NCBI GenBank assembly: GCA_037783415.1
Contig: JAZGTN010000228.1
Span: forward strand, 496,001-560,000
From: Leptasterias polaris
Lineage: Eukaryota > Echinodermata > Asteroidea > Forcipulatida > Asteriidae
Reading direction: 5' to 3'
Length of the DNA stretch: 64,000 bases
Shown: piece after piece, positions 37,101-40,987 of the stretch
Layout: each line of letters opens with the position of its first letter
Position numbering within the stretch: position 1 is the stretch's first letter
Program-made: the position numbers and the translations under genes
Notes under the pieces: generated by a model
What the model was told of the DNA's origin: nothing
What the model saw: the letters and a program-made list of their open reading frames with translations, nothing else
Database searches by the model: none

Positions 37101-40009
37101 CACGCCCATTTCTCATTCACCAATCACAACCGCGAAATCTGATCACCATTTGAGCCGTTTGGTGATCTTTGCACTAATGGTGATCGGGTTTCGCGGCTGT
37201 GATTGGTCAACTCGTAAGGAGGCGGGGCTTAATGGATCGATCTATTGACTTCTCAGTCGAGTGATTCTCTTTTGGAATACTCATGCGCAAAGCGTTTGAA
37301 AAATTAGTTGTGCATTTTTCTGATATTGTGAACGTTCTTCTTGTTAGAGCCATAGCTAGGAGTATTCTGATATGGGATCGTAAGCAACTCTGACAGGAAA
37401 CCAAAAAACATAATCTGTAGTATTTCAGAATTAAACAAATGGAATTTGTTCGACACTGTTAACAAAAACCAATAGTGAACGCAACTCAACAACGTTGAAA
37501 GTGGGGAACGTTCATTATGATTTTGTCACTAATAGTTCAGTCTCACAGCTTCAATTGCCATCATGAAACATAAATCCTTTGCAATGTTCACAAAAGTCTT
37601 AAATGCGGCAAACCATCATTACTAAAATCGACGTTTGTCACCGATTCGTTTTAATTGCCGCACTTTTGCCGTGCGAAAATCATTTGAGTTGGACACGGCA
37701 AAAGTGAGATGTTTAGCTCAGGCTGCGTCACTATTACATATTTATGGGTAATTTTGACACAGATACCGACTCGGAAATGACCCGGAAATACGACAGGCAC
37801 CGCAGGGGACCCGGATTTCGGATCAATTCTGACAAAGGAGTTTTTGTTAGTGTAGAGTTTTCCTCTATACTAAAAATTATAACGATATGGAGATGGGGGA
37901 AGCAAATTTGATACGGACGAGTGGAAAACAACCTTTTGTCATAATATCTGGTCAGTGCTAGTGTCAATAATCCAGTTTCTTAACCTCTAGACCTATTTCT
38001 GGGCCAGTTTAAAACATGACATTCATGTACATCATATTCTCACGTTGGCGTATAGCTGTATCTTTTATCACCTTTCACCTTTAGGACTCCGGTTCGAATC
38101 ACGTAATGGGCATTATGAATTGGGTTTTCAGTCCCTACCTAATTGTGTTGGTTTACTCTCGAAAAACTGTCTCGGGTTTCCATTCCGTATCTTAAACTTT
38201 AACTTCCTTCATTGTCTTATTTTCTCGGAGTTCTTGACAGGTGTAGTAGTTAAGATCAATTTTCTTAGCGTCCTTGGCTTCACAACCATTAATGAAATGA
38301 AATTAAATACACTGCTGTAGCTCGTATTCCTGAACATTTTAAACCGAGCAAAGGCCAGTGATGCCGACCCCCAATTTGCTTGGATCTGACTGGAGCGTTC
38401 TTTTTGGCGAGATATAAGAGCAACTTCATTGTTGAATGTATTTTTTCGAATCAGAGAAGTACTGCCCAGAGGGATGTAATTGTCAGTATGATAAACACCG
38501 ACATCTCAAGGTCGACTGCATCCATGGTTGGGACGAGAGAACTATGTCAGACATCGTCAAGAGGACAGACACACTGTAAGTTCAGTAGTTAGACGTGGTT
38601 TCAGGTCTGACACGCCGGAGTTCTAAATAGCGCACGCATCCACCTATAAGGTGCTCTAGGCGCCGGTGTGGCAGGATAATATGTCACCCCGCCTGAGGTT
38701 TTGTTCCCCCACTCGGCTAACTGTACACAAATTTATTCTGATAGCGCCCTCTATCGAATCACCCTCCTTGGTCCATGCTAATTTCCCATTTGGGGGACCG
38801 ATTCTCTCCGTGACAGATTTCCCTATATATAGTATTGACACCAGAACAAAGACAAACTCCTTTAAGACAGGTTTGGAAAGTTATGATAATCAGATACATT
38901 CAGCTAGCACCGTTTTAGGGGTTTACAAGGTTCTGCGGCGCAATCGGCAGCCAAAGCCAGAAACACTGGGGCAAACTACTTATCTAGTTGCCATAAGTGT
39001 AACTAGATTTTGTTATACGGGACCTACCGCTTGACGTCCCATCCGAAGCACGTAGTTATAATGGTTAAAAACACACTCAGTTTTTCTATAAAGCTAAAAT
39101 CATAATTGTAACACATTTGTATTCATTTTTGTAGTAATGTCATTACGAATAAAATGTTTGCATTTTCCCCTTTTCTCCTCACTTTTATTGTAGGGTGTTA
39201 TCTGGGGCTAACATGAGCGCCCTCAATGTTGGATTATTCAAAGAATTTGAGTATCTAAAAGCATTGTAAGTTTTCCAGTGTTATTTCATGACCAAAACCT
39301 TCAACAAATGATATTTGTTCGAATAATTTATTATCACCGACGCATGATAACAAGTTTTTGTTGATGTTATTTTTGTGTAAATGAGAAGGTCAATGCAATA
39401 GTAACCGTATGGGGTGATTCTGTTTCCCTAGTATCATTTTTCCCTCTAGAGAAAAAAAACATTGTTTAAACTACAACAGGACACACACACAAACATTTTA
39501 GTTATGAAGAGTTCGTCAACCAATAACTATAATGTTTTTTGTTTTTTTTTTTTTTTTTTTTGTATCTACAGGTCATTATCTGAGAACGAAATACGTCAAA
39601 TTCTTCCGAGGACATTTGTTGGTCTGGACAACTTGTCATTTATGTGAGTCTCTGCAATACCATGGATATAATTAATAATTAGTCAAGGTGCAAGGAGGAC
39701 TAAAGATTGTTTAATCACGCACGAGCCAAGACCAGTCATACACAAGTGCCTTGCAGACTCGATGATCAGATTTTATGTGCTTTCACACACTTCCACAAGT
39801 TATCATGGAATTAAGACTTAATAAACAATAACAATTCACTTCGTTAAGAGTACTTTTGTGAAAACTGCAAACAAATTTAATATTTGCGACAACTACATTT
39901 AATTAATTGTGGTCTTGCTTTACTTTTGTGACTACAGGAATATCTCAACAAATCTAATTACTTCTCTCAAACCGGACGTTTTTTATGAACTTCAAAATGT
40001 ACAAACATT
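7360..40009 (+). CDS. Secreted or membrane receptor-type protein with CUB, LDLa and LRR domains (20 exons, 3' end not found)
   Basis: I chained 20 exons by GT-AG sites, matching phase and domain integrity; together they give about 1,180 codons. Order: signal peptide; CUB-like; CUB; LDLa; CUB-like; LDLa; LDLa; CUB; LDLa; LDLa; CUB (two exons); degenerate LDLa; CUB; LDLa; LDLa; LRR N-cap; three LRRs. Almost every module sits in one symmetric phase 1-1 exon, and the LRRs are 72-bp phase 2-2 exons. CUB and LDLa modules bind proteins or lipoprotein-like ligands outside the cell. LDLa followed by 24-residue LRRs is the ectodomain plan of GRL101/relaxin-type LGR receptors, so a GPCR is plausible, but no seven-helix exon is visible downstream. 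Exon 3 needs a one-base correction. Intron 1 is 13.9 kb and holds two LINEs. Open questions: the signal-exon join across that intron, and whether the gene is truncated. Confidence 0.72.
7930..8115 (+). repeat. SINE fragment, plus orientation
   Basis: A degraded tRNA-like head (GTTCAACT-type B box near 7990) is followed by GGATGGGACATTAAGCCG and AAAAGAACCCGG. These phrases are reverse complements of conserved parts of the SINEs at 28095-28560 and 38620-39060. The 3' LINE-like tail is absent. Confidence 0.55.
8116..10466. other. Intron 1 sequence, nothing recognised
   Basis: AT-rich DNA with no exon that fits the gene's phase and no RNA gene. An AAATAAATAAAT run lies near 8400. Short frames here lack domain features. 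Confidence 0.45.
10467..10852. repeat. MITE-like element with ~50-bp inverted ends
   Basis: Left end CCAGGAAATTTGTC...GATATTGCCTTAG and right end CAAGGCAATATC...AAATTTCCAGG are inverted copies over about 50 bases, both continuing into a GCGTCAG motif. The interior of about 290 bp has no transposase. It lies in intron 1. Confidence 0.65.
10853..10925. repeat. Dispersed ~75-bp repeat, copy 1
   Basis: GGCTGACCGATTGGTTTTCC followed by CTGACGTGTTTACAATTTGTG and ACGTGACTTTTT recurs at 14024-14100 and, more diverged, at 14600-14700. Its nature is unknown; it is not part of the LINE coding region between the copies. Confidence 0.5.
11121..11257. repeat. Pentanucleotide microsatellite (AATTC)n
   Basis: About 27 units of AATTC/TTCAA, with an AATTA variant block at the left end. 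It lies exactly at the 3' end of the minus-strand LINE at 11258-13952, so it looks like an expanded LINE tail; some CR1/L2-type LINEs end in short tandem repeats. Confidence 0.9.
11581..13416 (-). pseudogene. Reverse transcriptase of LINE A, broken by an in-frame stop
   Basis: The frame reads a linker, then RT motifs: [69 protein letters not shown], and the catalytic FADDTN, followed by the C-terminal region. A TAG at 11839-11841 interrupts it, and the same frame continues to 11581 with a typical LINE C-terminus ([12 protein letters not shown]). No endonuclease motifs (SDH, GDxN) precede the RT. This copy cannot be autonomous. Confidence 0.9.
13413..13952 (-). pseudogene. ORF1p fragment of LINE A (coiled coil plus RRM-like domain)
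   Basis: The open frame from about 13952 shows a heptad-rich part ([19 protein letters not shown]) then [16 protein letters not shown] and [18 protein letters not shown]. This is the pattern of LINE ORF1 nucleic-acid chaperones with a coiled coil and RRM-like fold. The N-terminus is cut at about 13952. Its end is joined abruptly to the RT region near 13415, marking the internal deletion. Confidence 0.8.
14024..14100. repeat. Dispersed ~75-bp repeat, copy 2
   Basis: Near-identical to 10853-10925 (GGCTGACCGATCGGTTTTCC, ACAATCTGTGAAATTAGGACG, TTATCTACAATA). A third, weaker copy is at about 14600-14700. Confidence 0.5.
14101..15344. other. Intron sequence with a C-rich run; possible 5' part of LINE B
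   Basis: Contains the third copy of the 75-bp repeat (14600-14700) and a C run with few interruptions at 14932-14967. Sequence from about 14970 to 15344 could be the 5'UTR of the plus-strand LINE that follows, but I see no defined boundary. Confidence 0.4.
15345..16061 (+). CDS. LINE B ORF1 protein
   Basis: I chose ATG 15345 ([20 protein letters not shown]) because the frame upstream looks like leader; an in-frame upstream start would be 15255. The product is about 238 residues: an N-terminal heptad-rich coiled coil (residues about 5-75), then a basic domain with [14 protein letters not shown] and [13 protein letters not shown], which resembles LINE ORF1 RNA-binding proteins. The frame is intact and lies 272 bases before ORF2. 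Confidence 0.75.
   Translation: MATKKDISEIRHALEDNKVALKELLTVTKSNADKLTAFQASLEFASTRIDSLEKETIPALEDNTNLMESQWKQQQLVTEARSMQYNIVFLNPPVLDSNMSDYTKARSLIQLCGVPGDRAGTMLLKRAHPLPRRRKPGSTSTPSPNFLVAFVCWEEKEFVLKSARSKSDQMGVMRATTQWPSKIKAAHFQLKSSPAYKSAKLNGKDPYVKIDFRTGKVGLVIANKPVKQLEAWSLPELS
16334..19479 (+). pseudogene. LINE B ORF2: endonuclease and reverse transcriptase, one frameshift
   Basis: From ATG 16334 the APE-type endonuclease is visible: [13 protein letters not shown], the catalytic glutamate in ALSETYLND, and [11 protein letters not shown] one-base deletion near 16752-16758 shifts the frame; reading resumes as [19 protein letters not shown] and continues with [20 protein letters not shown], then RT motifs [53 protein letters not shown] and [11 protein letters not shown]. 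The shift position is confirmed by LINE C, which reads straight through. ORF2 would be about 1,048 codons. Confidence 0.9.
19860..20370 (-). mobile_element. 5'-truncated LINE 3' fragment
   Basis: A minus-strand frame (20365-20042) reads [30 protein letters not shown] and [14 protein letters not shown], which is the C-terminal region following the RT of CR1/L2-like LINEs. The AT-rich remainder to 19860 is its 3'UTR with a TTTA-type end. No RT core is present. It lies directly after the tail of LINE B. Confidence 0.75.
20371..21296. other. End of intron 1, nothing recognised
   Basis: No supported exon or repeat; ends in a polypyrimidine/C-rich tract and the acceptor ACACAG before exon 2. Confidence 0.45.
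21297..21659 (+). CDS. Exon 2: N-terminal CUB-like domain
   Basis: Acceptor ACACAG and donor GTGAGA; 363 bp, phase 1-1. The ~121 residues contain cysteines in VPCYDV, YMYHCWN, EAECEYN and VLDCNF, and possible N-glycosylation sites (NGST, NSTR, NFTD). Length and cysteine spacing suggest a diverged CUB fold; I do not see the classic CUB signature. Confidence 0.65.
22517..22877 (+). CDS. Exon 3: CUB domain with an apparent one-base frameshift
   Basis: Acceptor TTCCAG, donor GTGAGT. The domain starts [20 protein letters not shown] and has ECRWHFTGP, then ends in [19 protein letters not shown], a good CUB ending. The end is only read if one T is removed from the run TTTTTT at 22803-22808; otherwise a TAG follows at 22834. 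With the correction the exon is 360 bp, phase 1-1, like its neighbours. Sequencing error or a real disabling mutation are both possible. An ATG at 22471 upstream in the same frame gives a hydrophobic leader (see findings). Confidence 0.75.
23195..23211. repeat. C17 homopolymer
   Basis: Run of 17 C, with a G16 run 126 bases downstream (23337-23352). The pair is in inverted orientation in intron 3. Confidence 0.85.
23337..23352. repeat. G16 homopolymer
   Basis: Run of 16 G followed by GGATGGGGGG; capable of G-quadruplex formation in principle. Partner of the C17 run at 23195. Confidence 0.85.
23817..24055 (+). repeat. tRNA-like sequence split by a MITE
   Basis: GGGCGAGATAGC...GGTAGAGTGCCGG is the 5' half and CCGGCACGTTAACTC...GGTTCAAATC...TCTAGTCA the 3' half of a sequence matching the tRNA-like at 1490-1561. 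The halves are separated by the 162-bp element at 23847-24008, with the four bases CCGG present on both sides. Confidence 0.75.
23847..24008. mobile_element. Small MITE, TGT...ACA ends, CCGG target duplication (copy 1)
   Basis: Left arm TGTCATAGGGAAATCTGTCC and right arm (read inverted) TGTGGACGGAGATTCTGTTC continue as imperfect inverted repeats for about 48 bases, including a CCATATGG core. CCGG flanks both sides (23843-23846, 24009-24012), consistent with a 4-bp target duplication. A second copy is at 38667-38840. No coding capacity. Confidence 0.75.
24114..24227 (+). CDS. Exon 4: LDLa module
   Basis: Phase 1-1, 114 bp. QCKPEQVKC...[18 protein letters not shown] with DEKDC at the end shows the six cysteines and the acidic calcium-binding D-x-S-D...DE signature of LDL-receptor class A repeats. 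Confidence 0.9.
24307..24499. mobile_element. Diverged copy of the piggyBac-like palindromic MITE
   Basis: AGGGACACATACCTTGGAT at the left and the inverted CACAAGGCAACATGTCCC at the right match the ends of the MITE at 30470-30847, and CATCTTTCCAACCATAT is shared internally. It is shorter and more decayed. Lies in intron 4. Confidence 0.65.
24584..25033 (+). CDS. Exon 5: CUB-like domain
   Basis: 450 bp, phase 1-1, acceptor TGCACAG, donor GTACGG. Cysteines occur in [13 protein letters not shown] and [15 protein letters not shown] and a hydrophobic beta-rich second half fit an enlarged CUB-like fold. Less canonical than exon 14. Confidence 0.7.
25213..25322. repeat. Near-perfect palindrome (foldback)
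   Basis: CTTTGAGAACTTGTCTTGCT runs into an arm of about 53 bases whose reverse complement follows immediately, centred on GGAACTCCG near 25266. Only a couple of mismatches (CTGCTGCCG against CGGCAGTAT). Intron 5. Confidence 0.85.
25811..25921 (+). CDS. Exon 6: LDLa module
   Basis: 111 bp, phase 1-1. [16 protein letters not shown] then [19 protein letters not shown]: six cysteines and the acidic DxxDE-type tail of an LDLa repeat. Confidence 0.88.
26034..26190. repeat. MITE-like inverted repeat in intron 6
   Basis: TATAGACCATTGCACAACGC at the left has an inverted counterpart ending GCGTTGTGCAAGAGGTCAATA at the right; inner parts (GGAATCGATT repeated) also pair. About 157 bp, non-coding. Confidence 0.6.
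26262..26285. repeat. G24 homopolymer
   Basis: Uninterrupted run of 24 G followed by TGTGGGAGGGGGCG. Length may be unreliable in sequencing. Confidence 0.85.
27150..27260 (+). CDS. Exon 7: LDLa module
   Basis: 111 bp, phase 1-1. [20 protein letters not shown] then [17 protein letters not shown]: canonical LDLa with aromatic F-x-C and calcium-binding acidic residues. Confidence 0.9.
27261..28094. other. Intron 7, nothing recognised before the SINE
   Basis: AT-rich; no exon-like frame or RNA gene seen. Confidence 0.45.
28095..28560 (-). mobile_element. SINE with tRNA-Ser/Leu-like head and LINE-like 3' tail
   Basis: On the minus strand the head (about 28553-28470) reads TCGTGGCCGAGTGGTTAAGA with a long variable arm and the B box GGTTCGAATCC. 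The body has GGATGGGACGTAAAGCCGTT and ACGTAAAAGAACCC. The 3' end reads CAGCGCCTTGAGTACC...GCGCTATATAAG then (TTA)n. That end matches the 3' end of the L2-like LINE at 59130-61210. Confidence 0.85.
28649..29026 (+). CDS. Exon 8: CUB domain
   Basis: 378 bp, phase 1-1, acceptor CCCCAG, donor [45 protein letters not shown] and [11 protein letters not shown] fit the CUB pattern (C, then CxWxI, then a D/G turn). A donor of GTGTGT is weaker than usual but keeps phase. Confidence 0.78.
29101..29190. repeat. 20-bp minisatellite, about four units
   Basis: Unit GGGTCAGCCTGATCCATCCC repeated in tandem in intron 8. The following 170 bp has many looser TGACCC and GGGTCA words. Confidence 0.9.
29516..29626 (+). 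CDS. Exon 9: LDLa module
   Basis: 111 bp, phase 1-1. [20 protein letters not shown] then [16 protein letters not shown] gives six cysteines and the acidic end of LDLa. Confidence 0.88.
30210..30323 (+). CDS. Exon 10: LDLa module
   Basis: 114 bp, phase 1-1. [20 protein letters not shown] then [16 protein letters not shown]: a textbook LDLa with the DCxDxSDE calcium site. The shared split codon starts with T instead of G. Confidence 0.92.
30470..30847. mobile_element. Palindromic MITE with TTAA target duplication (piggyBac-like)
   Basis: A 378-bp near-perfect palindrome: left end AGGGACACGTTGCCTTGGAT, right end its inverse ATCCAAGGCAACGTGTCCCT. It is flanked by TTAA at 30466-30469 and 30848-30851, as for piggyBac-superfamily elements. 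The arms meet near 30655 (ATGGCCGACCGTG words). A diverged copy is at 24307-24499. Intron 10. Confidence 0.85.
30852..31730. other. Rest of intron 10, nothing recognised
   Basis: No supported exon, RNA gene or repeat apart from short AT-rich tracts. Confidence 0.45.
31731..31962 (+). CDS. Exon 11: first part of a CUB domain
   Basis: 232 bp, phase 1 in, phase 2 out. [56 protein letters not shown]: the canonical CUB run (PNWPxxY, CxW, F.LE...YDFL.I). Confidence 0.92.
32392..32507 (+). CDS. Exon 12: second part of the CUB domain
   Basis: 116 bp, phase 2 in, phase 1 out. [20 protein letters not shown] and [15 protein letters not shown] complete the domain begun in exon 11 (S.S..M...F.TD...K.GF). 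This is the only module of the gene split over two exons. Confidence 0.9.
32907..33002 (+). CDS. Exon 13: short cysteine-containing module (degenerate LDLa?)
   Basis: 96 bp, phase 1-1. [20 protein letters not shown] then LQLCYPG: four cysteines in the first LDLa positions, but the acidic calcium-binding end is absent. May be a decayed LDLa or a linker. Confidence 0.65.
33332..33682 (+). CDS. Exon 14: CUB domain
   Basis: 351 bp, phase 1-1, donor [56 protein letters not shown], ending [11 protein letters not shown]. All CUB landmarks are present. Confidence 0.92.
33683..34805. other. Intron 14, nothing recognised
   Basis: No supported exon or RNA gene. Confidence 0.45.
34806..34882. repeat. 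Hairpin with ~26-bp arms
   Basis: TAATGGTCAACCAATGTGGT...CTCACG and its inverse, spaced by about 24 bases, with one mismatch (CTCACG against CGTGAAG). Intron 14. Confidence 0.8.
34999..35121 (+). CDS. Exon 15: LDLa module
   Basis: 123 bp, phase 1-1. [20 protein letters not shown] then [17 protein letters not shown]: LDLa with acidic D...DE tail. Confidence 0.9.
35122..36349. other. Intron 15, nothing recognised
   Basis: Contains a short G run near 35814-35824 and a (GT)n run near 36206. No exon candidate. Confidence 0.45.
36350..36466 (+). CDS. Exon 16: LDLa module
   Basis: 117 bp, phase 1-1. [20 protein letters not shown] then [17 protein letters not shown]: canonical LDLa, the last before the LRRs. 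Confidence 0.92.
37089..37238. repeat. Inverted-repeat element in intron 16
   Basis: GATCCATTAAGCCACGCCC at the left pairs with GGGGCTTAATGGATC at the right; arms of about 68 bp (ACCAATCACA, CGCGAAA, TGATCACCATT) meet with a short spacer. Flanking DNA may belong to a larger MITE. No coding capacity. Confidence 0.75.
37239..38044. other. Intron 16, no gene recognised
   Basis: Contains a small inverted pair around CACTTTTGCCGTG (about 37660-37710) and a few GACCC/GGGTC words. Nothing else supported. Confidence 0.4.
38045..38330 (+). repeat. SINE-like sequence
   Basis: A tRNA B-box-like GGTTCGAATCAC near 38092 is followed by GGGTTTTCAGTCCCTACCT and CTGTCTCGGGTTTCC, phrases I associate with tRNA-derived SINEs of marine invertebrates. 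The family assignment is from memory of the type only. Confidence 0.4.
38455..38575 (+). CDS. Exon 17: LRR N-terminal cap
   Basis: 121 bp, phase 1 in, phase 2 out. [20 protein letters not shown] followed by IVKRTDTL is the LRRNT pattern CPxxCxC...xxC leading into the first LRR. It marks the change from phase 1 modules to phase 2 LRR exons. Confidence 0.85.
38620..39060 (-). mobile_element. SINE copy interrupted by a MITE
   Basis: ATAGCGCACGCATCCACC...AGGTGCTCTAGGCG at the left and GGTTTACAAGGTTCTGCGGC...GACGTCCCATCCGAAG at the right match the SINE at 28095-28560 in the same orientation. The element at 38667-38840 splits it. The tRNA-like head is truncated. Confidence 0.75.
38667..38840. mobile_element. 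Small MITE (copy 2), TGT...ACA ends
   Basis: The right end read inverted gives TGTCAATACT...AGGGAAATCTGTC, matching the 23847 element. It is flanked by CCGG on the left and CCAG on the right, a mutated version of the same 4-bp duplication. Confidence 0.7.
39194..39265 (+). CDS. Exon 18: leucine-rich repeat
   Basis: 72 bp, phase 2-2, one 24-residue [23 protein letters not shown] then LKAL. Confidence 0.85.
39572..39643 (+). CDS. Exon 19: leucine-rich repeat
   Basis: 72 bp, phase 2-2: [20 protein letters not shown] then LSFM, a typical LRR (N.I..I...F.GL..L). Preceded by a long T tract and CTACAG. Confidence 0.88.
39938..40009 (+). CDS. Exon 20: leucine-rich repeat, last exon found
   Basis: 72 bp, phase 2-2: [20 protein letters not shown] then VQTL, donor GTAAGT at 40010. 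A normal donor implies more exons, but none is recognisable in the 11 kb before the convergent transporter gene. Confidence 0.85.
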
Positions 40010-40726
40010 GTAAGTTTGCTATTTTTTCACTAACCGTTTATGATACCCGTAACACTCCCGTTACTTTTGCTTGAAACTAACCTTCACTACTACCACGCCA
40101 CTTATCTGTTTACCTTATTACTACTAACCAATACCATTACTCAACGACCATCCATAGCCCTTTTCTACCATTAGACAAACCCTACCCACCTACCCTTGTC
40201 TTTACCATTACTACCAGGGTTATTATAAGAGTAAAGGAAAATACAATGATAGGTGCTCAGGGTATTAGACCAGGAGCCCAGAACATGTATTCATGCGAAA
40301 AGCGCCGAAGCAGTCGACCTCATTGGGTGAAAGGGTCATACCGGGACATCAACAAAAATGCATTGCTGCCGGGTTTAGGGCGTGGCCTAAGATCCCAAAT
40401 GACGTAATAAGTGCCGCCATTAACAAAAAACACGTTTTTGACAAAATCTCAAAAACAACTCATGATATTATCACAAATGAGGTCTCTAGACCCATGTTTT
40501 CATGGTCAATCTTTAGGTTGAACACCTTCATAGGGCCAGAAAATGTATAGTTACTCATTTATCATCATAATTTGCGAAAACATTGCCAAAAACTCAATTT
40601 TTTCCTTGATATCTCGAAAACTATAGGGGGCCTATGACAGTAATACAAAAGTGGTCAATAGTGTAAATAATTTAATCATATTTGTTTATCGAGAACCCCC
40701 CCCCCCCCCCCCCCCCACCCACAGTA
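40010..40726. other. Intron sequence, nothing recognised
   Basis: No LRR or other exon. Ends with a C run at 40696-40716. Confidence 0.5.
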
Positions 40727-40987
40727 GTGTGGTAGGAGTCTACGAACGAATACTTGCCCGTACAGGCACTACTAAATGCAACAGACAGGTTTAAAACGCT
40801 ATTAACGAGTTTTTAATATAAAATACGCATTAGCGGCCTCTCTTGTCCCAGCCACGACGCCCGAAGCCTGGCCACCATATTCCTCTTTTCACAGGCCACC
40901 AAAGGTGCCTCCAGAGGATCGAGCTGTCGTGGGGAGGAGGGAGGGGTGCTCTACGGGTAAGTTTTCGTTCGTAGACTCCTACCACAC
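40727..40987. mobile_element. Short element with 36-bp inverted ends related to a DIRS-type terminus
   Basis: Left end GTGTGGTAGGAGTCTACGAA and the inverted right end TTCGTAGACTCCTACCACAC match over about 36 bases with two or three differences. The same terminal pattern (GGTAAGTT...GTAGACTCC..CCACA) occurs, inverted, at 44071-44105 next to a tyrosine recombinase. DIRS elements have inverted termini, so this may be a deleted non-autonomous DIRS derivative. It directly abuts LINE C. Confidence 0.6.
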
